A DNA stretch of 51,539 bases from Prochlorococcus sp. AG-679-P15 (GTDB lineage: Bacteria; Cyanobacteriota; Cyanobacteriia; PCC-6307; Cyanobiaceae): the NCBI GenBank assembly GCA_003210695.1, contig QCUW01000003.1:1-51539 (forward strand). The letters are read 5' to 3'. Every line of letters starts with the position of its first letter. The stretch's first letter is position 1. A program made the translations under genes and the position numbers. A model generated the notes under the pieces. That model worked only from the letters and a program-made list of their open reading frames with translations. It had not been told where the DNA came from and made no database searches. Below, piece by piece: positions 1 to 9,274 of the stretch.

Positions 1-564
1 TTTATTGTTGTATTAAATAAATGGGATTTAGTGAATTTGGAATTCAAGAATCTGCGTCTAGAACAATATAAAAAATTTTTTGGAACTAGTAAAAGTTTTC
101 AAATTGTAAGTGCGACTGAAGGTATTGGATGTTCTGAATTAATTAATATAATATTAAATTTTCTTCCAAAAGGACCAATGCTTTATGAGGAAGATACAAT
201 ATGCGATCAACCAATGGATAATTTGTTATCGGATTTAGTAAGGGAGCAGGTATTAATAAATACAAGGGAAGAAGTCCCTCATAGTGTTGCTGTAAAAATT
301 GAAAAAATCAAAGAAATTAAAAGGAATAATGGTAAAAAATTTACCGCTATATTAGCGACTATTATTGTTGAAAGAACAAGTCAAAAGGGCATTTTAATTG
401 GCAAGAAAGGTTCGATGTTAAAGACTATTGGTCAGGCAGCAAGATCTAATATGAAGAAATTGATTAATGACCCTGTGCATCTTGAATTATTTGTCAAAGT
501 TATACCAAATTGGAGAAAAAAAGAAACTAAGTTAATAGAGCTTGGTTATGAGGTTGATTTTTAA
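1..564 (+). CDS. era: GTPase Era, C-terminal part (runs off left edge)
   Basis: Era is a membrane-associated GTPase that binds 16S rRNA and helps mature the 30S ribosomal subunit. The frame is open from base 1, so the GTG at 31 is internal and the true start lies outside the window. The fragment opens with the G4 guanine-specificity motif NKWD (fragment residues 6-9), followed by a G5-like SATEG. The C-terminal KH RNA-binding domain is complete, with its GxxG loop in ILIGKKGSMLKTIGQAAR. The TAA stop abuts the ATG of trmD with no spacer, so the two genes are probably co-transcribed. What is seen is diagnostic; only the N-terminal G1-G3 region is missing. Confidence 0.95.
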   Translation, partial: FIVVLNKWDLVNLEFKNLRLEQYKKFFGTSKSFQIVSATEGIGCSELINIILNFLPKGPMLYEEDTICDQPMDNLLSDLVREQVLINTREEVPHSVAVKIEKIKEIKRNNGKKFTAILATIIVERTSQKGILIGKKGSMLKTIGQAARSNMKKLINDPVHLELFVKVIPNWRKKETKLIELGYEVDF

Positions 565-1347
565 ATGACTAATATGAATTTTGATATAATTACTTTATAT
601 CCCAAAGCTTTTGAATTAATAAATAATTTAGGCGTCATAACAAGGGCTTTAGAGAAAAATCTTATTAATGTAAATTTATTTGATTTAAGAAAATATGGAA
701 AAGGTCCTTACAGGCAAGTAGATGACAAGCCTTATGGTGGAGGTTCAGGGATGGTTTTAAAACCAGAGCCGATCTATAAGGCTCATGATGAAATAAATAA
801 ATTACCAAAAAGTAAAACTCTTTTAATGACTCCACAAGGTAAAGTCTTGAAGCAGAGGGATCTTTTAAGATGGACTTCTTTGGATCAATTGATAATAATT
901 TGTGGTCAATATGAAGGCTTTGATGAAAGGGTTAGATACTTGGCTGATGAAGAGATCTCTATGGGTGATTATGTACTTTCAGGGGGTGAAATTCCTGCAA
1001 TATCAATAATTAATGGCTTGACAAGATTATTACCAGGAACTCTTGGAGACCCAGGTTCTTTAAAAGATGAAAGTCATAATTCTTCTTTGTTGGAATATCC
1101 TCATTACACAAGACCTTTGATTTTTAAAGAAATGAAAGTACCAGATATTCTGGTTAGTGGTAATCATGAAGAGATTAAATTTTGGCGAAAGCAAAAAATG
1201 TTAGAAAGAACATTGGATAGGAGAAATGACTTGATTTCTAATGCAGACTACAAAAAAGTACCAAAAAGTAAGAGAATAAATAATTACTCAAATGAAATGA
1301 TGAAATCGCTTAAAGATAATGAATACGAATTTTACCCTAACTGGTAA
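565..1347 (+). CDS. trmD: tRNA (guanine-N1-)-methyltransferase TrmD
   Basis: TrmD methylates N1 of G37 in tRNAs using S-adenosylmethionine, which prevents +1 frameshifting. The 260-residue length is normal for the family. Signature segments of the SPOUT knot are visible: [15 protein letters not shown] near residues 52-66, [10 protein letters not shown], and [11 protein letters not shown]. The ATG directly follows the era stop; a second in-frame ATG three codons on could also serve. Downstream, the backbone order is interrupted by two accessory genes before ispF. Confidence 0.97.
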   Translation: MTNMNFDIITLYPKAFELINNLGVITRALEKNLINVNLFDLRKYGKGPYRQVDDKPYGGGSGMVLKPEPIYKAHDEINKLPKSKTLLMTPQGKVLKQRDLLRWTSLDQLIIICGQYEGFDERVRYLADEEISMGDYVLSGGEIPAISIINGLTRLLPGTLGDPGSLKDESHNSSLLEYPHYTRPLIFKEMKVPDILVSGNHEEIKFWRKQKMLERTLDRRNDLISNADYKKVPKSKRINNYSNEMMKSLKDNEYEFYPNW

Positions 1348-1571
1348 TCTCGACTAGGTTCTCGTTTTAATGTAAGAATTACAGATGGGATTAAAAAGAG
1401 GTGAAACCAAATATACTAGAAATTGAATTTCATAAATAAATTAAAGATAATTTTGTAATTCAAAATAAATTTGATTCACTATTAACTTCTGATGTTTTTA
1501 GTGTGATAAATTAAATATTTCATTAAATCCATTTAAAATGTAAGAAATTTGATCAATTAGTCCAAAATTTA

Positions 1572-2123
1572 ATGGAAACAAAAACCTTAAAGAAAAAAAA
1601 TTTAACACTAAAAGTAGATAAAAATATTACTCTAAAAACACTTTCTATCGAAGAAACTTCGGAAGCATATGTAAGTTGGTTGAATGATTATGAAGTAACA
1701 AAATTTACTGAGCAAAAACATTGCAAAAGCACACTAAAAACCGTACAGGATTTTGTAAATCAATTATATTTTTCGGAAAATGATATTTTATTCGGTGTTT
1801 ACCATAAAGCACTTCATATAGGAAATATGAGATTAGGTCCAATCAATTTTGAGCATCTTAATGCCGGTGTCGGTTATATTATCGGAGAGAAAAATTATTG
1901 GGCTAAAGGTATAACTTCAAAATGCTTAAAAACTTTAATTCAATACGCTGTAAAAGATTTAGGTTTAAAAAAAATTAACGCTGCTTATTATGAAAATAAC
2001 CTTGGTTCAGCAAAGGTTTTAAAGAAATGTGGTTTTGTTATTGAAGGGGTGAAACAAAGTAATATAATTTTTGAGAAAGAACGTATTAACAGCATAATTG
2101 TTGGATATGTTTCAAAAAAATAA
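1572..2123 (+). CDS. GNAT family N-acetyltransferase (RimJ/RimL-like)
   Basis: A 183-residue acetyltransferase of the GNAT fold, RimJ/RimL-like branch. The acetyl-CoA binding region is recognisable as GYIIGEKNYWAKGITSK followed by a helix, and the family's late N-S-A-K-V-L-K-K-C-G-F motif appears as LGSAKVLKKCGF. The substrate cannot be told; relatives acetylate protein N-termini or amino sugars. It sits alone, with about 220 bases before it and 379 after it, between trmD and ispF. This looks like a flexible insertion into core backbone. An amino-sugar or antibiotic-like substrate is as likely as a ribosomal protein. Confidence 0.8.
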   Translation: METKTLKKKNLTLKVDKNITLKTLSIEETSEAYVSWLNDYEVTKFTEQKHCKSTLKTVQDFVNQLYFSENDILFGVYHKALHIGNMRLGPINFEHLNAGVGYIIGEKNYWAKGITSKCLKTLIQYAVKDLGLKKINAAYYENNLGSAKVLKKCGFVIEGVKQSNIIFEKERINSIIVGYVSKK

Positions 2124-2502
2124 TGACTTTTTAAAGTTATATGATTTAATACCTACGAATTAAAGTAGACGTGACTAATTTAAAAGATACTATTCAAAAA
2201 CTATATTTATTATGTATTGTTAAATTAGAAATTTTTTAATTTCATTATCCCTATCTATAATCCAAAGTTCCGAATTGGTAATTAAAACTGCATTTAACCT
2301 TATTGATTATTATAACTAGGTTTTTGCGTTAAAATTTTTGATACAAAACAAGTAAAACTAAATGATCTAAAAACTTTCAAATCAAAATCAGGTTACTGAT
2401 AATTCTTAATTAAAATTTTTGATTTTTATAAAAAGTAAATAACTAAATTATGTTAAAAAATATTCTATATATTGAAGTTATTAAATAATTTAGTAAATCC
2501 AA
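2124..2502. other. Non-coding gap, no recognisable feature
   Basis: This 379-base, strongly AT-rich stretch lies between the GNAT gene and the methyltransferase. I find no open frame of convincing length, no RNA gene and no clear hairpin terminator. A promoter for the methyltransferase gene must lie here, but I cannot pick one out with confidence. Confidence 0.4.
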
Positions 2503-3486
2503 GTGAAAAAATTCATTTCAAGGTTTTTTTTATGGTTCTTTTTAAGGTTCACTAAAGTTATTGATCTTTTTTTATTTTTCATATTAATATTTGCTATTCC
2601 AGGAATGTATATATTTACTAGACTTGGTAGTAGAAAGTTAAAATTTAGTAGAGAACTTCTTAAAAATATTGGAATTTATCCAATCAGAGATCATTATTAT
2701 TACCCATTATTTAAAGATTCGAAATTAAAAAAATCTTTAAGAGAACCTAGATATTTACCAGGTATAGATTTTTGTGAGGAAAAACAATTACATTTACTAG
2801 AAAATTTTACTTTTGGGAAAGAGTTAGAAAATATGAAACTAAATGAAAAGAAATATGAAATAAAAGAATTTTATTTAAATAACGGCGGGTTTGAATCAGG
2901 TGATGCTGAATTTCTTTATCAATTTATAAGATTTTTCAAACCAAAAAAAGTAATTGAGATTGGGAGTGGCAATTCTACAAAAATTGCAAATAAGGCGTTG
3001 TTGAGAAATGAATCGGAAGATAAAAAAGATTTTTTTCATACTTGTATAGAACCTTACGAAATGCCTTGGTTGGAAACTCTTGATTTAAAGGTAGTAAGAA
3101 ATATTCTTGAAGATTGTGATATGGAAATGTTTGATAAATTAGAAGCAAATGACCTTTTATTTATAGATTCTTCACATATAATTAGACCACAAGGCGACGT
3201 TTTAAAAGAATATTTGGAAATTATCCCCCGTTTGAAAAGTGGTGTAATGATTCATGTGCATGACATATTTACCCCAAGAGATTATTTAGATGAGTGGATT
3301 AGAGAAGATGTAAAATTCTGGAACGAACAGTACCTACTAGAATGTTTGCTATCAAATAATCATAGATATGAAATTGTAGCAGCATTAAATTTTCTTAAGC
3401 ATACAAATTATTTGAAACTTAAAAAAGTTTGCCCATATCTTGATAAAAATCGTGAACCAGGTTCTATCTATTTTAAAGTAAAGTAA
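2503..3486 (+). CDS. membrane-anchored class I SAM-dependent methyltransferase-like protein
   Basis: A 327-residue protein with an N-terminal hydrophobic anchor (about residues 7-38, rich in Phe and Leu) and a class I methyltransferase domain. Motif I is VIEIGSGNSTKIA near residues 150-162. Later comes LLFIDSSHIIRPQGDV and an acidic/histidine stretch, MIHVHDIFTPRDY. This pattern resembles the Methyltransf_24 group often seen with surface glycans. The start is GTG at 2503, directly upstream of MKKFISRFF. The substrate is unknown. It is the second accessory gene between trmD and ispF and may modify an envelope sugar; that is inference. Confidence 0.7.
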   Translation: MKKFISRFFLWFFLRFTKVIDLFLFFILIFAIPGMYIFTRLGSRKLKFSRELLKNIGIYPIRDHYYYPLFKDSKLKKSLREPRYLPGIDFCEEKQLHLLENFTFGKELENMKLNEKKYEIKEFYLNNGGFESGDAEFLYQFIRFFKPKKVIEIGSGNSTKIANKALLRNESEDKKDFFHTCIEPYEMPWLETLDLKVVRNILEDCDMEMFDKLEANDLLFIDSSHIIRPQGDVLKEYLEIIPRLKSGVMIHVHDIFTPRDYLDEWIREDVKFWNEQYLLECLLSNNHRYEIVAALNFLKHTNYLKLKKVCPYLDKNREPGSIYFKVK

Positions 3487-3545
3487 TTAAATTATAGAAT
3501 TTATATGATAAGTTTCTTTTTCAAAACTATACCGGGAAATTAGTT

Positions 3546-4046
3546 ATGAACAAATCTCTAAGGTTTCGTATTGGTAATGGATATGATATTCATAGATTAG
3601 TTGAGGGTAGGAACTTAATAATTGGAGGAGTTAAGTTGAATCATCCTGATAATTTAGGACTTGATGGCCACAGTGACGCTGACGTTCTTAGTCATTCAAT
3701 AATGGATGCTTTATTAGGAGCTCTATCTCTTGGAGATATTGGAAAATATTTTCCTCCATCTGAAAAGAAATGGAAAAATGCTGATAGCTTATTATTGTTA
3801 TCTAAAGTTATTGAATTAATTAGAAAGCAAGGTTGGGAAGTAAATAATATTGATAGTGTTATCGTGGCTGAAAGACCAAAAATTAACCCCCATGTTGAAG
3901 TAATGAAAAATAATATTTCAAATATCTTAAAAATCGATGATAGTTTTATAGGAATAAAAGCGACTACAAACGAGAGATTGGGACCTGAGGGCAGAGAGGA
4001 AGGTATAAGTTGTCATTCTGTAGTATTGCTTGAGAAAAAAGAATGA
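3546..4046 (+). CDS. ispF: 2-C-methyl-D-erythritol 2,4-cyclodiphosphate synthase
   Basis: IspF closes the cyclic diphosphate in the MEP pathway of isoprenoid synthesis, supplying carotenoid, phytol and quinone precursors. The 166 residues match the family. The metal ligands are visible as Asp14 and His16 in GYDIHR and His50 in [17 protein letters not shown], followed by the typical [12 protein letters not shown]. The substrate loop [16 protein letters not shown] is present near the C-terminus. The stop overlaps the ATG of the next gene (ATGA), so translational coupling is likely. Confidence 0.97.
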   Translation: MNKSLRFRIGNGYDIHRLVEGRNLIIGGVKLNHPDNLGLDGHSDADVLSHSIMDALLGALSLGDIGKYFPPSEKKWKNADSLLLLSKVIELIRKQGWEVNNIDSVIVAERPKINPHVEVMKNNISNILKIDDSFIGIKATTNERLGPEGREEGISCHSVVLLEKKE

Positions 4047-4489
4047 AAATAAACTTTAAGACTAAAAAAAAAATACAAAGCTTTTTTTTCTTATCAATTT
4101 GTTTATTCGTGTTGTTTTTTCAAAGTAATTCTCTCGTTCTAAACGCTCTTACAATGGATAAAAATCAAAGTGAAATTGTTACAGAAGAATTAAGACTTGA
4201 AATTCCTTCTAAGTTTAAAGAAATATGGCTAAAGGCTGAGAAAGAAGTTTGGGAACCTTGGTTATCTCTACAGGATGGTTACTTGGGAAGAAAAATATTT
4301 TGGGATAGAGAAAAAGAAGAAGCCTTGATTTTGGTAAATTGGAAAAATAGAAGATTATGGAAAAGCATATCAGTTAGAGAAGTTAATGAAATTCAAGAAA
4401 AATTTGAAGAAAATGTCAAAAGTTCTTTAAATTCAAATATAAATCCTTTTAAACTGATTCATGAAGGGGAGTTATTTGAACAAGTATGA
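4043..4489 (+). CDS. TIGR03792 family protein, membrane-anchored or secreted
   Basis: A 148-residue protein found in cyanobacteria and of unknown function. The N-terminus has a basic stretch, then a hydrophobic segment (about residues 13-35) that could be a signal peptide or anchor. The remainder is a single small domain with the W-rich pattern [25 protein letters not shown], which fits a ferredoxin-like alpha/beta monooxygenase-type fold. It overlaps ispF by four bases upstream and larB by four bases downstream, so the three form a tightly coupled operon. No catalytic residue can be named. Confidence 0.75.
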   Translation: MKINFKTKKKIQSFFFLSICLFVLFFQSNSLVLNALTMDKNQSEIVTEELRLEIPSKFKEIWLKAEKEVWEPWLSLQDGYLGRKIFWDREKEEALILVNWKNRRLWKSISVREVNEIQEKFEENVKSSLNSNINPFKLIHEGELFEQV

Positions 4490-5142
4490 ATTTAGATATT
4501 AGATTTGATTTCGAAAGACGGGATAGAATTGGACTAATTGAAGCCATTTGGGGAGAAGATAAAAGCATCGATCAATTAAAAAGAGTTTCTAAAGCTGTTT
4601 TAGATAAAAAAGAAGTAGTTTTCATAACGCGAATTAAAAAAGGTAAAGCCAAGAATTTATTAGATATATATCCAGAGGCAAGATTCTATGAAGATGCTAA
4701 TTGTCTAATAATTGGAGAAAATCTAAAAAAAATTGCTACTAAAAAAAAAGTCGCAATAATAGCAGGAGGGTCTAGTGACTTATCTGCGACTCTTGAAGCA
4801 AAATTAGCTCTAGAAATTTATGGGATTAGTTGTCAAACTTTTATAGACGTGGGCGTAGCAGGACTTCATCGTTTATTAAGCGAGATAAAAGAAATTAACA
4901 AATATGATGTTCTTATAGTATGTGCGGGAATGGAAGGAGCTCTTGCAACTGTTATTGGAGGATTACTATCTCAACCTATTATTGCAGTACCTGTATCAGT
5001 AGGTTATGGAGTTAGTAAGAATGGAGAAACTGCTTTAAATAGTATGTTATCAAGTTGTGCTCCTGGAATAGCTGTTATGAATATAGATAATGGTTATGGA
5101 GCCGCAATGGCTGCGTTGAGAATTATAAAAAGGATTTCTTAA
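4486..5142 (+). CDS. larB: nickel-pincer cofactor biosynthesis protein LarB (PurE-like)
   Basis: LarB carboxylates and hydrolyses nicotinate adenine dinucleotide, the first step of nickel-pincer nucleotide synthesis. It belongs to the AIR-carboxylase (PurE) superfamily. At 218 residues it is slightly short compared with typical LarB. Visible motifs include the PurE-like VAIIAGGSSDL, then DVGVAGLHR, and CAGMEGALATVIGGL, followed by PIIAVPVSVGYG. No larC or larE partner is present in this window, so the role in this organism is uncertain. It overlaps the TIGR03792 gene. Confidence 0.88.
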   Translation: MNLDIRFDFERRDRIGLIEAIWGEDKSIDQLKRVSKAVLDKKEVVFITRIKKGKAKNLLDIYPEARFYEDANCLIIGENLKKIATKKKVAIIAGGSSDLSATLEAKLALEIYGISCQTFIDVGVAGLHRLLSEIKEINKYDVLIVCAGMEGALATVIGGLLSQPIIAVPVSVGYGVSKNGETALNSMLSSCAPGIAVMNIDNGYGAAMAALRIIKRIS

Positions 5143-5150
5143 AAGATTAA

Positions 5151-5282
5151 TTATTTTTTTTCGATTTCTAATAGATTTTCTATCCATAAATTGAGTTGTT
5201 TAGAAAGGGTTCCCTCTTCACGCATTTTTATAGCTTTTACAACAACTTCAGTATTAACCCATTCTGGAAATCTTCTAAGCAT
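5151..5282 (-). CDS. small conserved-looking hypothetical protein (43 aa)
   Basis: A 43-residue open frame starting MLRRFPEWVNTEVVVKAIK and ending in a lysine-rich tail. It is amphipathic and predicted helical, with no cysteine motif. It ends eight bases from the convergent larB stop. Codon choice is normal for the neighbourhood and there is no overlap with another gene, which supports it as a real small gene. I do not recognise a family. Confidence 0.5.
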   Translation of the reverse strand: MLRRFPEWVNTEVVVKAIKMREEGTLSKQLNLWIENLLEIEKK

Positions 5283-5349
5283 TTATTTTTATATGTAGTA
5301 ACTATAATTTGGTATAAAATTTTCTAAAAACAAGCTCTAAGTAACAAAT

Positions 5350-5517
5350 TTAATTTATTGTGTTCAATTTAGTACCTAATCTAGACAATTCTGAAGAAGT
5401 ATCTTCACTTTCAACATTTTTTAGCTTTTCAATTAGTTCGGATAAATCTTTTTGAGCCAATTCACCATTTGAATCCCATTTCAAAGATCTTGAATTTTGA
5501 TTTTGTTTTTCTTTCAT
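5350..5517 (-). CDS. small hydrophilic hypothetical protein (55 aa)
   Basis: A 55-residue open frame beginning MKEKQNQNSRSLKWDSNGE, followed by a predicted coiled or helical stretch, DLSELIEKLKNVE. It is very polar, with no membrane segment. It is read in the same direction as the 43-residue ORF at 5151-5282 and sits between thiS and that ORF. Function is unknown; clean boundaries and lack of overlap favour a real gene. Confidence 0.5.
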   Translation of the reverse strand: MKEKQNQNSRSLKWDSNGELAQKDLSELIEKLKNVESEDTSSELSRLGTKLNTIN

Positions 5518-5629
5518 TTTCTAGTTGAAGTATTAAGAATATAAAATGAAAAAGATAAAAATCAGGTTATTGTTTCATAGTTAAAGTTAAAAAATTATGA
5601 AGATTTTTAAATTTCTAATACTTATTTAA

Positions 5630-5839
5630 TTATCCCCCTCCAACGATAGAGACAATTTCTAATCTATCTCCCTCTTTTAGTGTTATATTTCCCCATTTTA
5701 ATGAATTTATAATTAAGTCGTTTAATTCAACAACTATAGTATTTGGCCCATAACCCAATAATTTTAAAGTGCTTGAAAGTAAAGCCTTTTCATTTTCTAA
5801 TTCTATATTTTTTTCCTTACCATTAACTTTAATTCTCAT
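5630..5839 (-). CDS. thiS: sulfur carrier protein ThiS
   Basis: ThiS is a ubiquitin-like carrier that delivers sulfur as a C-terminal thiocarboxylate for the thiazole ring of thiamine. The 69-residue length is typical. The essential C-terminal Gly-Gly is present in SIVGGG. Its start lies inside the 3' end of thiE (11-base overlap), so the two are translationally coupled in the order ribF, thiE, thiS. Confidence 0.93.
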   Translation of the reverse strand: MRIKVNGKEKNIELENEKALLSSTLKLLGYGPNTIVVELNDLIINSLKWGNITLKEGDRLEIVSIVGGG

Positions 5840-6884
5840 GGGATAATTCTTTTAAAATAATAATAGCTTCTTCTTTTGGATCTTCAGAATTTAATAAACC
5901 AGAAACTACTGCAACCTTGCAAATCCCATGATTTTTGAGAGAGGAAATATTTGCTTTGTTAATACCTCCAATCGCAAACCAAGGGATTTTTATATCTTTT
6001 GTTAAATCCTTAATCTTCTTTACCCCTAAAGTTTCTTTATTTTTCTTTATTGAGGTTTGAAAAACTGGGCCTACTCCAATGTAATCGCATCCATTTTTTA
6101 TAGCTTTAGTAATATCATTTGAGTTATTTGCTGAAACTCCTATAATTTTTGAGCTACCTAGTAATTTTCTTGCAGTTATGATATCAACGTCATCTTGCCC
6201 AAGATGAACACCATCTGCATTTGATGCCAGTGCAATGTCTACTCTGTCATTAACGATGAATAAAGAATTATATTTTTTACATAGATAATTTATTTGTATA
6301 GCCTTTTTGAGATTATCTTTATCTTTCCCATTTTTAAATCTATGCTGAATAATTTTTACTCCTCCTAACAATATTTTTTCAATTATTTCTAATAAGTTTT
6401 CTCTATTATCAGTTATAAAATATAAATTATTTTCACTAATTATTGATTGTGATCTTTCATGAGTATTGAAATTTAGTAATTCAATTTCCAAATTATAAAC
6501 TTCATATCTGATCTCTGAAGCTATTCTGGAGAGTTTATTATCATAATTCCTTGAGAATTCTTCAATAACTCTAAGAGCTTCTTGAACCCTTGCAGAATTA
6601 GAACTTATTATTTTAGAAGGGCTTTTTCTGTTAGTTTGCTCAACATGAGATAATCCTTTACATTGATCCTCAATATGATTTCTTGAGATTTTATAAATTT
6701 CTAAATGATTTTTGCCTAATATTTGCCTGAAGTTTTTTATTCTTATTACTAAATCTTCTTTGCCAAGTCCAAACCTGGCCCAGTCCTCTAAGACTCTTAA
6801 ACCTTCTCTTGCTCTATCTAAATTAGCATCAATAATTTGAGATATCCTTAAATCTTCAGTGTGTGTTATTTTTGAGTTTTCCAT
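5829..6884 (-). CDS. thiE: thiamine-phosphate synthase, long cyanobacterial type
   Basis: ThiE joins the pyrimidine and thiazole moieties to make thiamine phosphate. At 351 residues it is the long cyanobacterial form. An extra helical N-terminal domain of about 140 residues, with RAREGLRVLEDWARFGL and ARVQEALRVIEEFSR, precedes a TIM-barrel synthase. Barrel motifs seen are IIQHRFKNG, NDRVDIALASNADGVHLGQ, GVSANN, and the phosphate loops GVGPVFQTS and AIGGIN. It lies eight bases downstream of ribF and overlaps thiS, forming a small cofactor operon. The N-terminal domain's function is not established from this sequence. Confidence 0.95.
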   Translation of the reverse strand: MENSKITHTEDLRISQIIDANLDRAREGLRVLEDWARFGLGKEDLVIRIKNFRQILGKNHLEIYKISRNHIEDQCKGLSHVEQTNRKSPSKIISSNSARVQEALRVIEEFSRNYDNKLSRIASEIRYEVYNLEIELLNFNTHERSQSIISENNLYFITDNRENLLEIIEKILLGGVKIIQHRFKNGKDKDNLKKAIQINYLCKKYNSLFIVNDRVDIALASNADGVHLGQDDVDIITARKLLGSSKIIGVSANNSNDITKAIKNGCDYIGVGPVFQTSIKKNKETLGVKKIKDLTKDIKIPWFAIGGINKANISSLKNHGICKVAVVSGLLNSEDPKEEAIIILKELSHEN

Positions 6885-6892
6885 CTTTTAAA

Positions 6893-7816
6893 TTATTTAT
6901 TGAGGGTGCTAATAATTTTTAAAGCAATTTCCATATCTTTTCTAATTTGATTAGAAAGTTCATCAATATTCTGAAATTTGATTTGAGATCTTAGCTTTTT
7001 AATAGGTTCTACTGAAAGATTTAAACCATATAGATTCATATTTTTATTAATTAAATGAACTTCGACGGCTGATGGCAAGAGAGGATCAATAGTTGGTTGG
7101 TAACCAATGTTCATAATAGAGGCGATTTTATTCGGAGAATTATTTATGGTAGTCCATGCGGCATAGACTCCCTCACCAGGCAAAATTTTTCTTCCATCTA
7201 TTTCAAGATTTGCTGTAGGAAATCCTAGGCTTCTTCCTATTCCTTTCCCTTCAACAACTTTTCCAGTAAAGTTAAATGGCCTATTAAGTAATTTGAAAGC
7301 ATTCTTCAGATCACTTTTTTGTAATAAATCTCTAACTCTGCTGCTGCTAATTCTTCCTTCTTTATCTTCTAGAATTGAAATAATTTTTAGTTTTATATCC
7401 ATATCTTTTGTAGCAAATTTTATTGTATTAATATCTCCTTTTCTTTTAAAACCAAATCTAAAATTAGCACCTACAGAAATGCATTTTGCTTTTAATTGAT
7501 TGATCAAAATATCTTTTATAAAGTTCTCGGCACTTAATTTAGAGAGTTCTTTATTGAAGGGAATTAGTACTAATTGTTCAATCCCAAGATCTTCAAGGAT
7601 AGGAAGTTTTTCTTTTGGGAGATCAAGCCTAAGACGGGTTTCTCCATATAGTATCTCTCTAGGATGTGGCCAGAAGCTTGCAATTGTGGGTGTGTAGACA
7701 TTTTCTTTAACAACACTTTCAATTAATTTTCTATGGCCAGCATGCAGACCATCAAAGCTACCAATAGCAATTGAGGTAGGATTCTTAACTTCAGATGGTG
7801 ATATTAAAGAGATCAC
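6893..7816 (-). CDS. ribF: bifunctional riboflavin kinase / FAD synthetase
   Basis: RibF phosphorylates riboflavin to FMN and adenylates FMN to FAD. The N-terminal nucleotidyltransferase domain shows the motif SFDGLHAGHRKLI near residues 19-31 and the late SSSRVRDLL. The C-terminal flavokinase domain begins with RPFNFTGKVVEGKGIGR and includes LGFPTANLE. The 307-residue length is standard. It is first in the ribF-thiE-thiS transcription unit and is divergent from the DUF3611 gene across 68 bases. Confidence 0.96.
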   Translation of the reverse strand: MISLISPSEVKNPTSIAIGSFDGLHAGHRKLIESVVKENVYTPTIASFWPHPREILYGETRLRLDLPKEKLPILEDLGIEQLVLIPFNKELSKLSAENFIKDILINQLKAKCISVGANFRFGFKRKGDINTIKFATKDMDIKLKIISILEDKEGRISSSRVRDLLQKSDLKNAFKLLNRPFNFTGKVVEGKGIGRSLGFPTANLEIDGRKILPGEGVYAAWTTINNSPNKIASIMNIGYQPTIDPLLPSAVEVHLINKNMNLYGLNLSVEPIKKLRSQIKFQNIDELSNQIRKDMEIALKIISTLNK

Positions 7817-7884
7817 AATATAACGTGCAATTTTATGATTTAGGTGGCAAATTTGAATAGGTTATAGTTTATTCAATCAAATGA

Positions 7885-8418
7885 ATGTCTGACAAAATTG
7901 ATTTTAAGTCGCTTTCATTTGGAATGCGGCGAATTGGCTGGATACGCTTTTGGATTCAATCCATTTTAGGTGTTGTAGTGACAGCTGTTTTACTTTTTTC
8001 AAATGTTGTAAACAATAATGAAGGACAGCTAAGTTTGAATCCAGGATTATCACTGACAACAATAGCGTTAATTTTATTGCTTTTTAGTCTATGGCAAAGT
8101 TGGTTAATAGTAAGAAATGGCAGAGCGATTGCAAGTAATGCTCGACCTTCCAGAGGGCAAACAAGCAAATTAATAAAGAGAGGCTTAATAAATGATTTGT
8201 TAGGAATATTATTTGGTTTAATTGGATATCAAGCACTTATGGGTGCACTTTTTATTCAGGCATCCTCTCAAACTACTGGTCAACTCATTACAGCGTCATC
8301 TGATATTCCTATTACTGGTCTTGAAATTTTATCAGTACTAAGTAATACGCAAGTTATCGCAGCTCATTTCTTTGGTCTTTGTATTTCTTTATGGTTGTTA
8401 AGAAGCATTTATAAATGA
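7885..8418 (+). CDS. DUF3611 family integral membrane protein
   Basis: A 177-residue membrane protein of the DUF3611 family, typical of cyanobacteria and chloroplast lineages. Hydrophobic segments appear near residues 20-43, 57-76, 106-125 and 152-172, giving about four membrane spans. A basic loop, [17 protein letters not shown], lies between the second and third spans. No enzymatic motif is visible. Its 3' end overlaps the end of convergent surE by 21 bases. Function is unknown. Confidence 0.8.
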   Translation: MSDKIDFKSLSFGMRRIGWIRFWIQSILGVVVTAVLLFSNVVNNNEGQLSLNPGLSLTTIALILLLFSLWQSWLIVRNGRAIASNARPSRGQTSKLIKRGLINDLLGILFGLIGYQALMGALFIQASSQTTGQLITASSDIPITGLEILSVLSNTQVIAAHFFGLCISLWLLRSIYK

Positions 8419-9207
8419 AGTATTTATCTTTGGTAATACCTCTAAACTACCTCTCCAAAATAAGTCTGGTTCTACAGGTGTAAGAGAAATTCTATTTTTT
8501 TGTATTTGAGAAACGTCACTAGGCCAATTCTTGGGCCCGTATCCTTTTGATTTTAGATCTAAAACAGCCTCGCCAGCCAACCAATAATAATCATCACCTC
8601 TTGGATCTTCCCTTTTAGAAAATTGGTTTTTATATTTTCTTATTGATAATCTTGTCCAGGATAGTTCTTTTATTTTATTCTTCTCACACGGTGGTATATT
8701 CAAGTTCAAAAGAAGTGACTTTGGCCAACTATCTTTTAATGACTGTTCTGCAATATGCATTGCAATTTCACTAGCGAATTCAAAATTTTTCCATTTAAAA
8801 CTTGCAACACTAATTGCCATAGATGGAACATTTTCTAAAGTGCCTTCCATCGCTGCAGCTACTGTTCCTGAACAAAAAATATCCGTACCTAAATTTGGAC
8901 CATGATTTACTCCTGAAAGAACCAAATCAGGCTTTTTATCTAATAATTCTGATAGTGCTAATTTTACACAATCAGCAGGAGTTCCTGAACAACCCCAAGC
9001 TTTAATACCTGGTTCGAATAATTCATCTGCTCTCTCAACTCTTAAAGGTGATTGTAAAGTAAGACCATGACCAGTAGCAGATCTCTCTTGATCAGGACAT
9101 ACTACGGTTACTTTATGCCCTTTTTTAAATGCGGATCTGGCTAATGATCTTATCCCCTCAGCAAAAACTCCGTCATCATTACTTATTAAAATATTTAACG
9201 ATTCCAT
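8398..9207 (-). CDS. surE: 5'/3'-nucleotidase SurE
   Basis: SurE is a metal-dependent nucleoside-monophosphate phosphatase linked to stationary-phase survival. The family signature is clear: the metal-binding SNDDG (residues 9-13) at the N-terminus, then [11 protein letters not shown] and [19 protein letters not shown]. The 269 residues fit the family. Its last seven codons overlap the convergent DUF3611 gene. Confidence 0.96.
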   Translation of the reverse strand: MESLNILISNDDGVFAEGIRSLARSAFKKGHKVTVVCPDQERSATGHGLTLQSPLRVERADELFEPGIKAWGCSGTPADCVKLALSELLDKKPDLVLSGVNHGPNLGTDIFCSGTVAAAMEGTLENVPSMAISVASFKWKNFEFASEIAMHIAEQSLKDSWPKSLLLNLNIPPCEKNKIKELSWTRLSIRKYKNQFSKREDPRGDDYYWLAGEAVLDLKSKGYGPKNWPSDVSQIQKNRISLTPVEPDLFWRGSLEVLPKINTSFINAS

Positions 9208-9274
9208 TAATCAATACATTTTATTATGGACGATATTTAAGTAAGATAAATCTATACTTATTTTTACTATATCA

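Noticed and set aside
31-564. GTG at 31 as the start of a separate short gene
   Set aside because: The frame is open to base 1 and includes the Era NKWD motif upstream of that GTG.
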